Part shown: piece after piece, positions 25,226 through 32,967 of the stretch | Numbering within the stretch: position 1 is the stretch's first letter | How the letters are laid out: every line of letters begins with the position of its first letter | Position numbers and translations under genes: made by a program | Notes under the pieces: generated by a model | The model's input: only the letters and a program-made list of their open reading frames with translations | Database searches by the model: none | Told to the model about the DNA's origin: nothing | Assembly (NCBI RefSeq): GCF_019550795.1 | Contig: NZ_CP080545.1 | Span: 5,499,501-5,563,500 of the forward strand | Direction: 5' to 3' | Origin: Paenibacillus sp. sptzw28 | Lineage (GTDB): Bacteria > Bacillota > Bacilli > Paenibacillales > Paenibacillaceae | Length of the DNA stretch: 64,000 nucleotides

Positions 25226-25654
25226 TTATTTCCATACCTCTTCGACATATTGGCTGCTGAAATCATTCGACGGAGGAATGACGGTAATGACATCGATCAA
25301 TATCCCGTTGGGATCGGAAGTGATGAAATGACGTTGTCCGAAATCTTCGCTCCGGATATCCAGTACCACGGGAAGCTCGGCATTTCCAATGAGCCTTTCG
25401 TATTCAGCATCGACATCGTCCACTTCGAAATTGAGGATCAGCCCTCTTGTCTTCGTCCTGTATGCGTTCGGAATAGTCGGGTGAGCGGCATCGAGAACAG
25501 CCAACTCGAACGGGATATCAGTGCCGGACTTTTTCAAGCTGGTATACCAGTCGGCCTCAAACACCTTTTCAAATCCAAAGTGCTCCGTGTAAAATGTGGC
25601 AGTGGCGGCAACTTGGTCTGTTAAAATAACGGGATAAAAACTGGACACTTTCAT
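25226..25654 (-). CDS. VOC (glyoxalase/bleomycin-resistance) superfamily protein
   Basis: This 142-residue protein has paired beta-alpha-beta-beta-beta modules of the vicinal oxygen chelate fold: an N-terminal [23 protein letters not shown], a mid-protein [17 protein letters not shown], and the C-terminal [18 protein letters not shown] containing the usual metal-ligand Glu position replaced by Asp. Members bind or modify small molecules (dioxygenases, glyoxalases, drug-binding proteins), and the sequence does not decide which. ATG 25654 has AAGGGTGG about nine bases upstream. Confidence 0.85.
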   Translation of the reverse strand: MKVSSFYPVILTDQVAATATFYTEHFGFEKVFEADWYTSLKKSGTDIPFELAVLDAAHPTIPNAYRTKTRGLILNFEVDDVDAEYERLIGNAELPVVLDIRSEDFGQRHFITSDPNGILIDVITVIPPSNDFSSQYVEEVWK

Positions 25655-25777
25655 GAATGAAAACCACCCTTCGGTAATGATAACTCAATCTTAACATACA
25701 TACTGTATGTTTGTAAATGGAGCTCAACAAGCTGCCGATTTCAATACAATTGTTCCATCCTTCGAGAAAAACAATAA

Positions 25778-25829
25778 AACACGCCAATTCGGCGTGTTCG
25801 TTGTTATGTATGGTGGAGCCTGGGGGATC
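25778..25829. other. Hairpin followed by a second tRNA-3'-end-like segment
   Basis: AACACGCC (25778-25785) pairs with GGCGTGTT (25791-25798). Then comes TGGAGCCTGGGGGATC (25814-25829), which resembles the tRNA-Ala remnant at 24295 (TGGAGCCTAGGGGGATC) apart from one missing base. The rest of a T arm is absent; the sequence instead enters the 3' end of a P-loop kinase gene. It may be a second attachment-site scar about 1.5 kb from the first. Confidence 0.45.
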
Positions 25830-26364
25830 ATCCGGTTATCCTAACACTCCATTTTTGTAAGACGTATTTTTTAATCTGCTTTACAATTTCGAATGGTTGA
25901 ATAGAGGTGGTATCGATTGTTGGCATTGGCGGATTATATGCGGTTTCCGCGTTGTCGAGAAGCCACTGAGCAAATTTTTCATGTTCCTTTAGCATTTCAT
26001 CCGTCCACATTGCCTTATCCTCTCGATTAAGAAGACGATTATTACGGGTTGTGTCGTTGCAATGTAAGTTGATGAAGTAAACTTCGCTGAAACAATTGTA
26101 AACATCACATTTCTGCGCGTCCCAAGGCATAAACGTACCGCAAATAATCGTCCCTCTTCCGGATTTAGATACAAAGTTGGCGAAATGGAGCAATATATTA
26201 AATCTGTCCTGATACTCCAATTTAGCAGCCGTGGTTCCAAAATTATCAATATCCGTACTAAATATATCAAAATCCGGCATTTGAACTCGCAGTTCCTGCA
26301 TCACAGTTGTTTTACCTACACCGCTTGCTCCCGTGATAATAAATAGCGGTAATTTTTGCTCCAT
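25828..26364 (-). CDS. P-loop nucleoside/nucleotide kinase-like ATPase
   Basis: This 178-residue protein opens with a Walker A loop (FIITGASGVGKTTVMQEL, residues about 8-25), has an acidic STDIDNF in the second strand and an IICGTFMPWDAQ strand. A lid-like arginine-rich segment follows (NDTTRNNRLLNRED). The overall pattern is that of small P-loop kinases of the AAA_33/uridine kinase-like type; the substrate is unknown. ATG 26364 follows GGAGGTAC by six bases. The gene's last codons abut the tRNA-like scar, so its extreme C-terminus may differ from that of relatives. Confidence 0.75.
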   Translation of the reverse strand: MEQKLPLFIITGASGVGKTTVMQELRVQMPDFDIFSTDIDNFGTTAAKLEYQDRFNILLHFANFVSKSGRGTIICGTFMPWDAQKCDVYNCFSEVYFINLHCNDTTRNNRLLNREDKAMWTDEMLKEHEKFAQWLLDNAETAYNPPMPTIDTTSIQPFEIVKQIKKYVLQKWSVRITG

Positions 26365-26447
26365 AGTAGTACCTCCAATTGATGAACGATTACATCCATT
26401 TTATTGCAATCAACAGGTTATGGTAAGGTAAAATTTATTTATAACCA

Positions 26448-26918
26448 TTATGGGCGGATTGGTAATATTATTTCTTCATTATGATTAAAAATCACCCTGT
26501 ATGCTTCAATTAATGGCATCATTTCTACGATTTCCGCTTCTGTTAACTCACTGGTATTTACATGAAAGTTTCCGCTGTATTCAACTTCTTCACCAGCATC
26601 CACTCTCTTCACCTCTTCGGTAGGTTTAATTTTAGCAAGTAATATACTTTTGGCTTTTTCGGTTAAAACAGGTTCAATTGTATGGATTTTAAAAGATCGG
26701 CTTGTTGGATTATCAAAGGTTACTGAATAATAAACCAGCCCGTCTTTAACCGGGAACTGACCGACTTGCTCGCCAGTGCCTCCGATATAGAACAGTGTCG
26801 GCCCTTCGTCCGATCGGTCTGAAGATGCCTTAATAAGTATAATTACAATTCCAAGAGCTATAAGCAAAAAACCCAGGTACTTTTGCTTTATTAGCATTGG
26901 TTTCTTGTGATGTGGCAT
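26448..26918 (-). CDS. Hypothetical membrane-anchored protein
   Basis: This 156-residue protein has a basic start (PHHKKPMLIKQKY), one membrane helix (LGFLLIALGIVIILIKA, about residues 16-33) and an extracytoplasmic beta-rich domain of about 120 residues (FYIGGTGEQVGQFPVKDGLV, FDNPTSRSFKIHTIEPVL). The pattern of a conserved strand followed by FDNPTSRSFKI hints at an immunoglobulin-like fold. I recognise no named family. ATG 26918 is chosen because GGGAG lies nine bases upstream; an ATG 15 bases earlier is too close to that site. Confidence 0.65.
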   Translation of the reverse strand: MPHHKKPMLIKQKYLGFLLIALGIVIILIKASSDRSDEGPTLFYIGGTGEQVGQFPVKDGLVYYSVTFDNPTSRSFKIHTIEPVLTEKAKSILLAKIKPTEEVKRVDAGEEVEYSGNFHVNTSELTEAEIVEMMPLIEAYRVIFNHNEEIILPIRP

Positions 26919-27132
26919 TAGCTTATCTCCCATGATTTTTTAGCTACATAATACCACATATTGGAACTGCTCGCCCGGTTATTTACCGCCGCAGGCGTCT
27001 AAACCTCACACATCCTTGAGTGATCGTCCACTTCTCATCCCCTCGCAAAGTGACGCAGCTGTTGTGCGGGATCAACGCAAGATGTTACAATGTCGTGGCA
27101 ATGGTGAACTCTTATTTGGAGGGAGAAGAACT

Positions 27133-27951
27133 ATGCCTAGAGTAATTAATAAAGACACACAGCTTTGCATGTCGCTGGCGGGCAGGCCGGGAAATTTCGG
27201 CACCCGCTTTCATAATTACCTGTACAATGAGTTAAATCTTAACTTTGTCTACAAAGCGTTTACCACGAATGATTTGCAGTCGGCGATCGGCGGTATAAGG
27301 TCTCTTGGGATTCGCGGATGTGCGATTTCCATGCCTTTCAAGGAAGCTTGCATCCCACTACTTGACGAGATGGATGAATCTGCGGCCGCCATCCAGTCCG
27401 TGAATACGATTGTTAACGATAACGGCCGGCTTCGCGCCTATAACACAGATTATATTGCGGTCTCGAATTTGCTCGATCTGCATCAAGTGCCACGCGATGC
27501 CGTATTTGCCCTGCGAGGCAGCGGCGGTATGGCGAAAGCGGTTTTGTGCGCGCTTCGCGACGCCGGGTTTCGCACAGGTTTCGTCATTGCCAGAAACGAA
27601 GCCGCCGGACGTGCGCTGGCGCAGACCTATGATTATGAGTGGAAAGAAGATATGGGATCCATGCATCCCGATCTGCTCGTGAATGTTACGCCTATCGGTA
27701 TGGCAGGAGGCCCCGAGTCAGACGAGCTTGCCTTCGATCCCGAAGTTATCGCGAAAGCCGGGACCATATTCGATGTGGTCGCACTTCCTCCCGAAACACC
27801 GCTCATCCGTCAGGCAAGGGCACTGGAGAAGAAGGTCATAACGGGGGCGGAAGTCAGCGCTATTCAGGCGCTGGAGCAGTTCGTCCTTTATACCGGCGTT
27901 CGCCCGGATGAGGAGCAGGTCAAGCGGGCAGCCGAGTTCGCCCGGTCATAA
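27133..27951 (+). CDS. Shikimate 5-dehydrogenase-like protein (SdhL/HI0607 type)
   Basis: This 272-residue protein has the AroE two-domain fold: an N-terminal part with NKDTQLCMSLAGRPGNFGTR, GCAISMPFKE (catalytic Lys) and SVNTIVNDNG with YNTDY (catalytic Asp), then a Rossmann domain with RGSGGMAKAV and NVTPIGM. The GRPGNFGTRFHN start lacks the paired serines that hold shikimate in AroE. This matches the SdhL/HI0607 subgroup, which has much weaker shikimate activity and an unknown natural substrate. ATG 27133 follows GGAGGGAG by eight bases. It stands alone; the kinase-like gene at 7982 is far away. Confidence 0.88.
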   Translation: MPRVINKDTQLCMSLAGRPGNFGTRFHNYLYNELNLNFVYKAFTTNDLQSAIGGIRSLGIRGCAISMPFKEACIPLLDEMDESAAAIQSVNTIVNDNGRLRAYNTDYIAVSNLLDLHQVPRDAVFALRGSGGMAKAVLCALRDAGFRTGFVIARNEAAGRALAQTYDYEWKEDMGSMHPDLLVNVTPIGMAGGPESDELAFDPEVIAKAGTIFDVVALPPETPLIRQARALEKKVITGAEVSAIQALEQFVLYTGVRPDEEQVKRAAEFARS

Positions 27952-28015
27952 TATCTTTCATGCGGCCGGCTTCCCCAGCCCGAAGTAGTAAAACATACTT
28001 TGCCGTTAGATCACC

Positions 28016-28048
28016 AAAAAAATACGGGGGCCCGTCAAAGGCCCCCGT
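28016..28048 (-). terminator. Terminator of the chitinase gene
   Basis: ACGGGGGCC (28024-28032) pairs perfectly with GGCCCCCGT (28040-28048). On the minus strand a run of seven T follows. It lies four bases past the chitinase stop. Confidence 0.92.
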
Positions 28049-28052
28049 TAAA

Positions 28053-29423
28053 CTATTTTAATCCCCGGTATAACGAATTAAGAAGATCATGATTGTCCGT
28101 ATCTTGACTTAAATCCCAAATCATAGCTCCCGCAAGGCCTTGTTGTTTAATATATGCCGCCTTGTAACCGATCGATTCCGGATCATCGTAGCTTATGAAG
28201 CTGCTTCCGTTATACAGGTAAGGAACCTTGGCGCTTCCCTGGACAAACCGCGTGTAGCCCTGTCCGATATACTTGGAAACAATCTGTGAATAGCTGACGG
28301 CCTTTCCTCCGCTGAAGCTCTGATATAACCCATTATTAACATTCGAAACTTTGTCGAATTTGTAACCGTAGAATGGAACACCCACGACAAGCTTTCCTGC
28401 AGGCACGCCTTTGCTCCGGTACAACCGAAGCGCATTATGGACGCTTACTGCAGCTGATCCGCTATTCGGATCGCTGTACAGAGGTGCGTTCAGGCCGGTC
28501 TTCGAATCCCACGTCCCGCGCAAATCATAGGTCATGATATTGATGTGGTCGACAACCCGCTGCAGCTTTGACAGCTCTATATGATTGACATAGTCTGGAC
28601 CCGCAGCACCGGCAAAGCTAAGCAGATATTTCTTCCCGTCCTTCGCTCCCTGCGCATTCAATTTGCTGCGAAGCTTCTGCATCAGATAGGTAAAATTCTG
28701 CTTGTCCTGCGGCCTCTTCACATTACCTTCGGCCCCGCCTGCAACCGGGTATTCCCAGTCGATATCGACGCCGTCAAACCCGTATTTGACAATGAATGCC
28801 ACGCAGCTGTCGGCGAATGCCGAACGAGATGCATCCGTGAGCGCAGCATCGGAAAATTTACCGGACCACGACCAGCCCCCTACCGAAATGAATGTTTTCA
28901 GATGCGGATAACGCTTCTTTAATTTCAATAGTTGATTGAAATTGCCATGGAACGGGTCGCTTGGCGAATCATTCGGGAATATTTGTTCAGTATCAGCATG
29001 CGGGTCGCCGAGGGCGATTTTCAGATCAGGGCCAATATTCGCAAAAGCATAATTGATATGCGTCAGCTTACTTCCGTCGATCTGAGCCGCTTGTTTGCCG
29101 CTGTATGCTGACCATCCCGCGTAATAACCGATGATTTTTTTGCGCTGGGCGGACGATACAGCCTTAGTCTTTACCCTTACCGGATTGCCGGCTACAGATA
29201 ATATGTCTGAGGTAACGCTGGCTTTAGCGATTGAAGAGTATGTATTGACCGGGGGTAATCCTGAATCGTTATAATTCGCAGCCTCCGGTGTTGGAGCGGC
29301 CGGAGCTTTAAAATCTTTCGAAGCGGCAAAAACGCTAACCGAGATTGAAATCAATAGAAGCGAGAGTATGAACAAATGCCTTCGTCGAACCGTTCTTTTC
29401 CATAATGTAGCCTTTGTTTTCAC
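28053..29423 (-). CDS. Secreted GH18 chitinase
   Basis: This 456-residue protein has a signal peptide (basic start with RRRH, hydrophobic FILSLLLISISVSVFA, cleavage near AASK). A Ser/Pro-rich linker and one GH18 catalytic barrel of about 370 residues follow. Key motifs are KIIGYYAGWSAYSG (first strand), FISVGGWSWSGKFSD (SxGG), the catalytic DGVDIDWEYP (proton donor Glu near residue 224), NIMTYDLRGTWD and AGAMIWDLSQD. No chitin-binding or fibronectin domain is visible. GTG 29423 follows GGAGGTATT by three bases. It should hydrolyse extracellular chitin or related beta-1,4-GlcNAc polymers. A cre-like site upstream suggests catabolite repression. Confidence 0.95.
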   Translation of the reverse strand: MKTKATLWKRTVRRRHLFILSLLLISISVSVFAASKDFKAPAAPTPEAANYNDSGLPPVNTYSSIAKASVTSDILSVAGNPVRVKTKAVSSAQRKKIIGYYAGWSAYSGKQAAQIDGSKLTHINYAFANIGPDLKIALGDPHADTEQIFPNDSPSDPFHGNFNQLLKLKKRYPHLKTFISVGGWSWSGKFSDAALTDASRSAFADSCVAFIVKYGFDGVDIDWEYPVAGGAEGNVKRPQDKQNFTYLMQKLRSKLNAQGAKDGKKYLLSFAGAAGPDYVNHIELSKLQRVVDHINIMTYDLRGTWDSKTGLNAPLYSDPNSGSAAVSVHNALRLYRSKGVPAGKLVVGVPFYGYKFDKVSNVNNGLYQSFSGGKAVSYSQIVSKYIGQGYTRFVQGSAKVPYLYNGSSFISYDDPESIGYKAAYIKQQGLAGAMIWDLSQDTDNHDLLNSLYRGLK

Positions 29424-29489
29424 AATAATACCTCCGTGATGTAGTATCCTGCTGTAATTGCGCGCGAAACTTCTAAATAACATCCTCTC

Positions 29490-29518
29490 ATTATATCAGC
29501 CATTAATAGATGATGAAT
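29490..29518 (-). promoter_or_regulatory. Probable promoter of the chitinase gene
   Basis: On the minus strand TATAAT (plus 29490-29495) is a consensus -10 box about 67 bp before the GTG start. A weak TTCATC lies 16 bp upstream as a possible -35. Confidence 0.45.
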
Positions 29519-29583
29519 CAGGTATCTTTTCCCTATGAAATAATAGGAAAGGATTCTGGTTGACCGTCTAATTTGGAGTCGAA

Positions 29584-29597
29584 GGTAAACGCTTTCA
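29584..29597. promoter_or_regulatory. cre-like catabolite-repression site
   Basis: GGTAAACGCTTTCA matches the Bacillus cre consensus TGWAARCGYTWNCW at 13 of 14 positions. It lies 161 bp upstream of the chitinase start, beyond the proposed promoter. The surrounding 430-bp gap (29424-29857) holds no gene I can support. Confidence 0.55.
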
Positions 29598-29750
29598 AAC
29601 AGCTAAATGATGGAGAGCAGAGCCCCTTTCGCTGGAGACAAGCTGGTAATTTCGGAATCGGGATCCCATCGAACTGATATACGGAGTTTTCCGAAGCAAT
29701 TTATGGAGGCGGTATAGAGCGGACTGGTTATTTTCAAGGAGTTAAATGCA

Positions 29751-29789
29751 AAGGATCCACAGGGCAGCAAGCCCTGTGGATCCTTCTTC
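29751..29789 (+). terminator. Long perfect hairpin, terminator-like
   Basis: AAGGATCCACAGGGC (29751-29765) pairs perfectly with GCCCTGTGGATCCTT (29771-29785), followed by CTTC. With 15 bp and a five-base loop it is very stable, but the T tract is poor and no gene in the gap obviously uses it. Confidence 0.6.
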
Positions 29790-29857
29790 ATTCACATCTG
29801 TACTGTTCATAATATGGAGGGATACGTTGGTTGGACGGGTCAGCCCAGCTTCTCAGA

Positions 29858-30346
29858 CTACTTGGCCAGCAAGTCGTTAACCTTCGCTTTCATCGATGAT
29901 ATCGTCGTTCGCTTATACTGAAAGCCAAGCCGGAGTACTTTGATTTGCTGGCTTCGGGATAAACGTTTAAACCTCGGCTCCTGCTTCAAGAAGGAATTGA
30001 TGATCGACCAGCTGCCTCCAGCCAGTCTGTCCGGTTTGATGTATGGGACCTCGTAGGGAAGCTTTCGCTTCCTGAAACGGTGTATTAGCGAAGCAAGATT
30101 CGATAAAGCCTTGCTTTCATCGATAAGACAAGGCGCATATTTTTTATTCGTATGATTCTTGAGATATTTGAAATGATTAATGCCGCTGACAATGACGTAA
30201 CCGCGCGCCTTCCTGCTTTTTCGGACAATTAATAAGTTCATGCAATCGTGCGCCGCTTTGCGCAGCTCCTTGACGCGCTGCGTTATTCGGGCCGATAAAT
30301 CCGGCTTGATCTTGCTAAGAGGTATATATTGCACCGTATATCTCAC
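29858..30346 (-). CDS. Conserved hypothetical protein, possible ParB-like fold
   Basis: This protein of about 162 residues begins RYTVQYIPLSKIKPDLSARI, a strand-plus-Ile-Pro-Leu motif like that opening ParB/sulfiredoxin-fold domains, followed by a helix (RVKELRKAAHDCMNLLIVRK) and YVIVSGINHFKYLK, like the G-H/N-R/H loop of that fold. The canonical catalytic GxxRR is not present. The second half is basic and helical (RFRKRKLPYEVPYIKPDR, LSRSQQIKVLRLGFQYKRTT). GTG 30346 is chosen because AAGGAGGG lies nine bases upstream. Family placement is inference from these short motifs. Confidence 0.55.
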   Translation of the reverse strand: MRYTVQYIPLSKIKPDLSARITQRVKELRKAAHDCMNLLIVRKSRKARGYVIVSGINHFKYLKNHTNKKYAPCLIDESKALSNLASLIHRFRKRKLPYEVPYIKPDRLAGGSWSIINSFLKQEPRFKRLSRSQQIKVLRLGFQYKRTTISSMKAKVNDLLAK

Positions 30347-30487
30347 GAGGCGGTTCCCTCCTTCAGGATGAAGCATATATGCAGTGTATGCTGTGCTCCT
30401 GTCTTTGGTTAGAGGGGCGCCGCGGGCTGAGACACACCTTATAATCTCCGCCAAGAATTAATGCATAAAAAAGATAGAGAATCAGTG

Positions 30488-30958
30488 TTATTCTGACGAC
30501 TCTATCTGTTGACGGAGGACTATTTCATCTCCCCAGATGTCACCTGTTTCCGTAAACCCGATATTCGCATAAAGTTTATATGCGCCAGTATTGTTCTTGT
30601 GAACCGTGAGCCTTATTTCCCGGCATTGTGAAAACCGGCCTTTAATATAGTCGATCATCAGGAGTATAGCGGCTTTGCCATATCCTTGTCCCTGATAGCG
30701 GGAATCAATAAGAAAACCGTTGATCCAGTACGAATGGCTTGTATGCTCCTCGAATGCATGCATGATAAATCCGATCATGGTATCGCCGTCATAAATGGCA
30801 AAAGGAAGATACTGTACCAGGTCGCCATCAGGCTTCACATGAACCTTGGCAAGAGACACAGCAACCGCTGGAACGAATTCGTTTTGGCCATCTTTTACTT
30901 TCAAATTGAGAGCATCCAGCCAGTTAGCCCTTGTTATTGGTTCTAAAGTTATGTTCAA
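30488..30958 (-). CDS. GNAT N-acetyltransferase, spermidine/spermine-type
   Basis: This 156-residue GCN5-related acetyltransferase has LEPITRANWLDALNLKV at the start, a central strand pair around DTMIGFIMHAFEE, the acetyl-CoA loop RYQGQGYGKAAI and a terminal NNTGAYKLYANIGF motif. The order and the N-terminal NW...L segment resemble the BltD/PaiA-like polyamine acetyltransferases of Bacilli, so a diamine or polyamine substrate is a reasonable guess. The start is TTG 30958 with GGAGGGG about nine bases upstream. It appears to be a single-gene unit. Confidence 0.85.
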   Translation of the reverse strand: MNITLEPITRANWLDALNLKVKDGQNEFVPAVAVSLAKVHVKPDGDLVQYLPFAIYDGDTMIGFIMHAFEEHTSHSYWINGFLIDSRYQGQGYGKAAILLMIDYIKGRFSQCREIRLTVHKNNTGAYKLYANIGFTETGDIWGDEIVLRQQIESSE

Positions 30959-31145
30959 GCTGATTAACCCCTCCTATATGCAAATATTTTACGTATTTGA
31001 ACTACTTCGGAAGTCTGGATATTGACCTAAAATCAGTATACTGGAAATCAGCTTGGTGTGCCTATATCTGCCCTGTATGTGAGAGTGCCAAGTAAATTTG
31101 ATATTCGCGTTTCTTGATCTTGCATTATGTTACAATTGCAACGAG

Positions 31146-31622
31146 GTGATCGCTACGAACAAGAAAAGTTATCTCCTGCTTCTCATAATTTCTTGTATTC
31201 TTGCATCATGCTCCAGGGCGGATGATATTCCTGAGGCCGATTGGAGCCTTAGTCCGACTTATCAATACAATTCGCAAACCTTGCGTGGGACAACTAAAAT
31301 GAGTATCATCGATAAACCGTTTATAACCGGTAAACGGCAATTTTACGTCTTTCACCTGTGGGGAGACGAGAAACAGCTCGGCGGGAAAAAGAATTTTAAG
31401 CTGGTGGCTTCCCACCAAAATTCAAATGATGAAATAGTCATTGAAGAAAATGTCGCTTTAGCGCTGAAAATTACAGGGGAAAACGTGCAAACTGTACCTG
31501 CCGATCGATATATTTTAACTTCTATATCCTTGCCCAAGCAGGGTCTGTGGAGATTTGATGCATACATAGGCAGCAAGTTATGGGAGAGTATGGTTGTAAA
31601 AGTGAACGGTCCCCCTAGTTAG
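31146..31622 (+). CDS. Lipoprotein, possibly DUF4871 (YhfM-like)
   Basis: The protein has a lipoprotein signal (Lys-Lys, then YLLLLIISCILASC, with lipobox ILASC) and an extracytoplasmic domain of about 135 residues. That domain begins ADWSLSPTYQY and contains MSIIDKPFITGKRQFYVFHL and WGDEKQLGGK. The WxLSPxY start, the IIDxPFxxGKxxxxxxHxWG pattern and the final SISLPKQGLWRFDAYI recall DUF4871 lipoproteins of Bacilli such as YhfM; their role is unknown. GTG 31146 is the best available start, though its ribosome site is weak. Confidence 0.65.
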   Translation: MIATNKKSYLLLLIISCILASCSRADDIPEADWSLSPTYQYNSQTLRGTTKMSIIDKPFITGKRQFYVFHLWGDEKQLGGKKNFKLVASHQNSNDEIVIEENVALALKITGENVQTVPADRYILTSISLPKQGLWRFDAYIGSKLWESMVVKVNGPPS

Positions 31623-31674
31623 GAACCGGCCCCTCGTGTCAGAAGCAGGATCCGAAGCACGAATCTTAAAGCAA

Positions 31675-31714
31675 AAGAACCCGAACGATTGAAAACTCAA
31701 TCGTTCGGGTTCTT
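31675..31714. terminator. Bidirectional terminator between convergent genes
   Basis: An 18-bp perfect stem (AAGAACCCGAACGATTGA at 31675-31692, complementary to 31697-31714) closes a four-base loop. It lies between the stops of the plus-strand lipoprotein and the minus-strand Nfu_N gene and can serve both. Confidence 0.92.
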
Positions 31715-31728
31715 CACTGTCATGCAGC

Positions 31729-31998
31729 TTACTCGTATACAGTCTTGAATGCTTCTTCCACTCTTGGCAGAATCGCATCCCATTCCGCATCCGCCTTCTT
31801 GCTGATTGTAACGAAATCCCTAATCCCAAATATGTTATCAATACCCTCTATACTGAGCAGGGCACTGGCCAGGGGGTGATCGGTTTTATCGCCGCTTTTC
31901 AGGGATGTACTCGCGGGACCCGGGAAGATGGTCTCATTCGTGCTGATCTTGATCGCATTCGGGTTCGGTGTAGGCTGAACATTGATTTCTATTGGCAT
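31729..31998 (-). CDS. Nfu/NifU N-terminal-domain protein
   Basis: This 89-residue protein is a stand-alone Nfu_N domain: NVQPTPNPNAIKISTNETIF at the start, a central HPLASALLSIEGIDNIFGI and FVTISKKADAEWDAILP. Nfu_N accompanies Fe-S scaffold proteins in other organisms, but this protein lacks the CxxC cluster-binding domain, so it cannot itself hold a cluster. In Bacilli and staphylococci the same domain forms the start of CvfC-type virulence factor proteins together with HEAT repeats. ATG 31998 follows GAGGAGCG by five bases. It is the last of three tightly spaced minus-strand genes. Confidence 0.88.
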   Translation of the reverse strand: MPIEINVQPTPNPNAIKISTNETIFPGPASTSLKSGDKTDHPLASALLSIEGIDNIFGIRDFVTISKKADAEWDAILPRVEEAFKTVYE

Positions 31999-32016
31999 GT
32001 GATCGCTCCTCGTAAT

Positions 32017-32460
32017 TTACCTTTTGGATAATGATGCCCAGGTGCTTTCCAGCCACTTGTCAAACTCAGCGCCCTTGTCACCTTCGTACGTATCATACAC
32101 ATCGAGCCGCATCTTTTTCAACTTCTCTTTGAACTCCTCAAAGGAATGCCCTACCGGCAAGCTCTTCTTGATTCTTACCAGAATTTTAGAAGCCCCTTTA
32201 ATTAGTTCGCCTTTCTTCCTTGGCGGTAATTGTACATCTTCGCCAAATTCTTTAAGCTTATTGAAGGCAGCCTCTTGGACTTTATACACTGTGTCGTTAA
32301 GCATGCGATGTGTCAGCACATCAATTGTTTTATGGCTTTTCCACTCGCCCAGCTCTTCAACTGCTTCTAATCGTTCTCTCCAATTAGACGTTCGATTGGC
32401 GGATATTTTTAATTCCTCGTAATTTGGAGGCAATTCACTTTTCACTTCTTGATTTTCCAC
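32017..32460 (-). CDS. HEAT-repeat protein (CvfC/YpgR-related)
   Basis: This 147-residue protein has HEAT-like helical repeats: NWRERLEAVEELGEWKSHKT and IDVLTHRMLNDTVYKVQEAA, then FNKLKEFGEDVQLPPRKKG. A C-terminal Lys-rich and acidic helical part ends in EFDKWLESTWASL. Such proteins are binding scaffolds. The gene lies between DUF3934 and the Nfu_N gene; in other Bacilli HEAT and Nfu_N are joined in one CvfC/YpgR-like protein, so these two products may act together. GTG 32460 is favoured by AGGAG 11 bases upstream; GTG 32469 is too close to it. Confidence 0.8.
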   Translation of the reverse strand: MENQEVKSELPPNYEELKISANRTSNWRERLEAVEELGEWKSHKTIDVLTHRMLNDTVYKVQEAAFNKLKEFGEDVQLPPRKKGELIKGASKILVRIKKSLPVGHSFEEFKEKLKKMRLDVYDTYEGDKGAEFDKWLESTWASLSKR

Positions 32461-32474
32461 AACGATCACATCTC

Positions 32475-32657
32475 CTATGCTTCGCTCTTGTCGCCTTTAT
32501 TGGTGCCCGTGTCCTTCACGCCGTCCGCTTTCTTAACGCCCTTGCTTCGATAAGGCTTCGGTGCGTTCTTCGCTCTGTTCGCGCTGGCCTGCCACCGGTT
32601 CCAACCCTTCTTATCGGTCCCTCTGCCTGTACCGCCCTTGCCCTTAGCTTTACTCAA
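32475..32657 (-). CDS. DUF3934 small basic protein
   Basis: This 60-residue, strongly basic, glycine- and lysine-rich protein (MSKAKGKGGTGRGTDKKGWN then RWQASANRAKN) matches the compact DUF3934 family of Bacilli, whose function is unknown. The conserved GGTGxG...KKGWNRWxASA core is present. It begins the minus-strand group with the HEAT and Nfu_N genes, ending 14 bp before the HEAT start. Charge and size would suit nucleic-acid binding, but that is a guess. Confidence 0.85.
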   Translation of the reverse strand: MSKAKGKGGTGRGTDKKGWNRWQASANRAKNAPKPYRSKGVKKADGVKDTGTNKGDKSEA

Positions 32658-32880
32658 ATAATCACTCCATTACGTGTGGATGCCTGAATTTCCTATCCTT
32701 CATTTATTTTGTCCGATTTACTTGGTTATTTAACCCACACCACAAAATTACAGCAGTATATAGTTCGGCGCGTTTGAAATATGCTTCACAAATGTCCTAC
32801 CCTGTGTCGAGATATGTCGAGAACCAATTATTACTATTTTAACACTTTAAGCATGTTAGTTCTATAGACTGCCTGTCCCA

Positions 32881-32910
32881 TTATTAGAAGCGGGTTTTCT
32901 ATTCTAATAA
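32881..32910. promoter_or_regulatory. Inverted repeat upstream of the epimerase gene, possible operator
   Basis: TTATTAGAA (32881-32889) and TTCTAATAA (32902-32910) form a perfect 9-bp inverted repeat with a 12-bp spacer, 58 bp before the start of the epimerase gene. No T tract follows, so an operator is likelier than a terminator. The rest of the 310-bp gap (32658-32967) shows no gene. Confidence 0.45.
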
Positions 32911-32967
32911 AATCCATAAAAAGGGGAACTCTAATTCAGAAAATAAGGAATAAGGAGTGGGAATTTA

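Noticed and set aside
26016..26270. Alternative minus-strand frame inside the P-loop kinase gene
   Set aside because: It overlaps the kinase in another frame; the kinase has a P-loop and a good ribosome site.
27133..27951. Calling the dehydrogenase aroE
   Set aside because: The shikimate-binding serine pair is absent and the sequence fits the SdhL/HI0607 subgroup with an unknown substrate.
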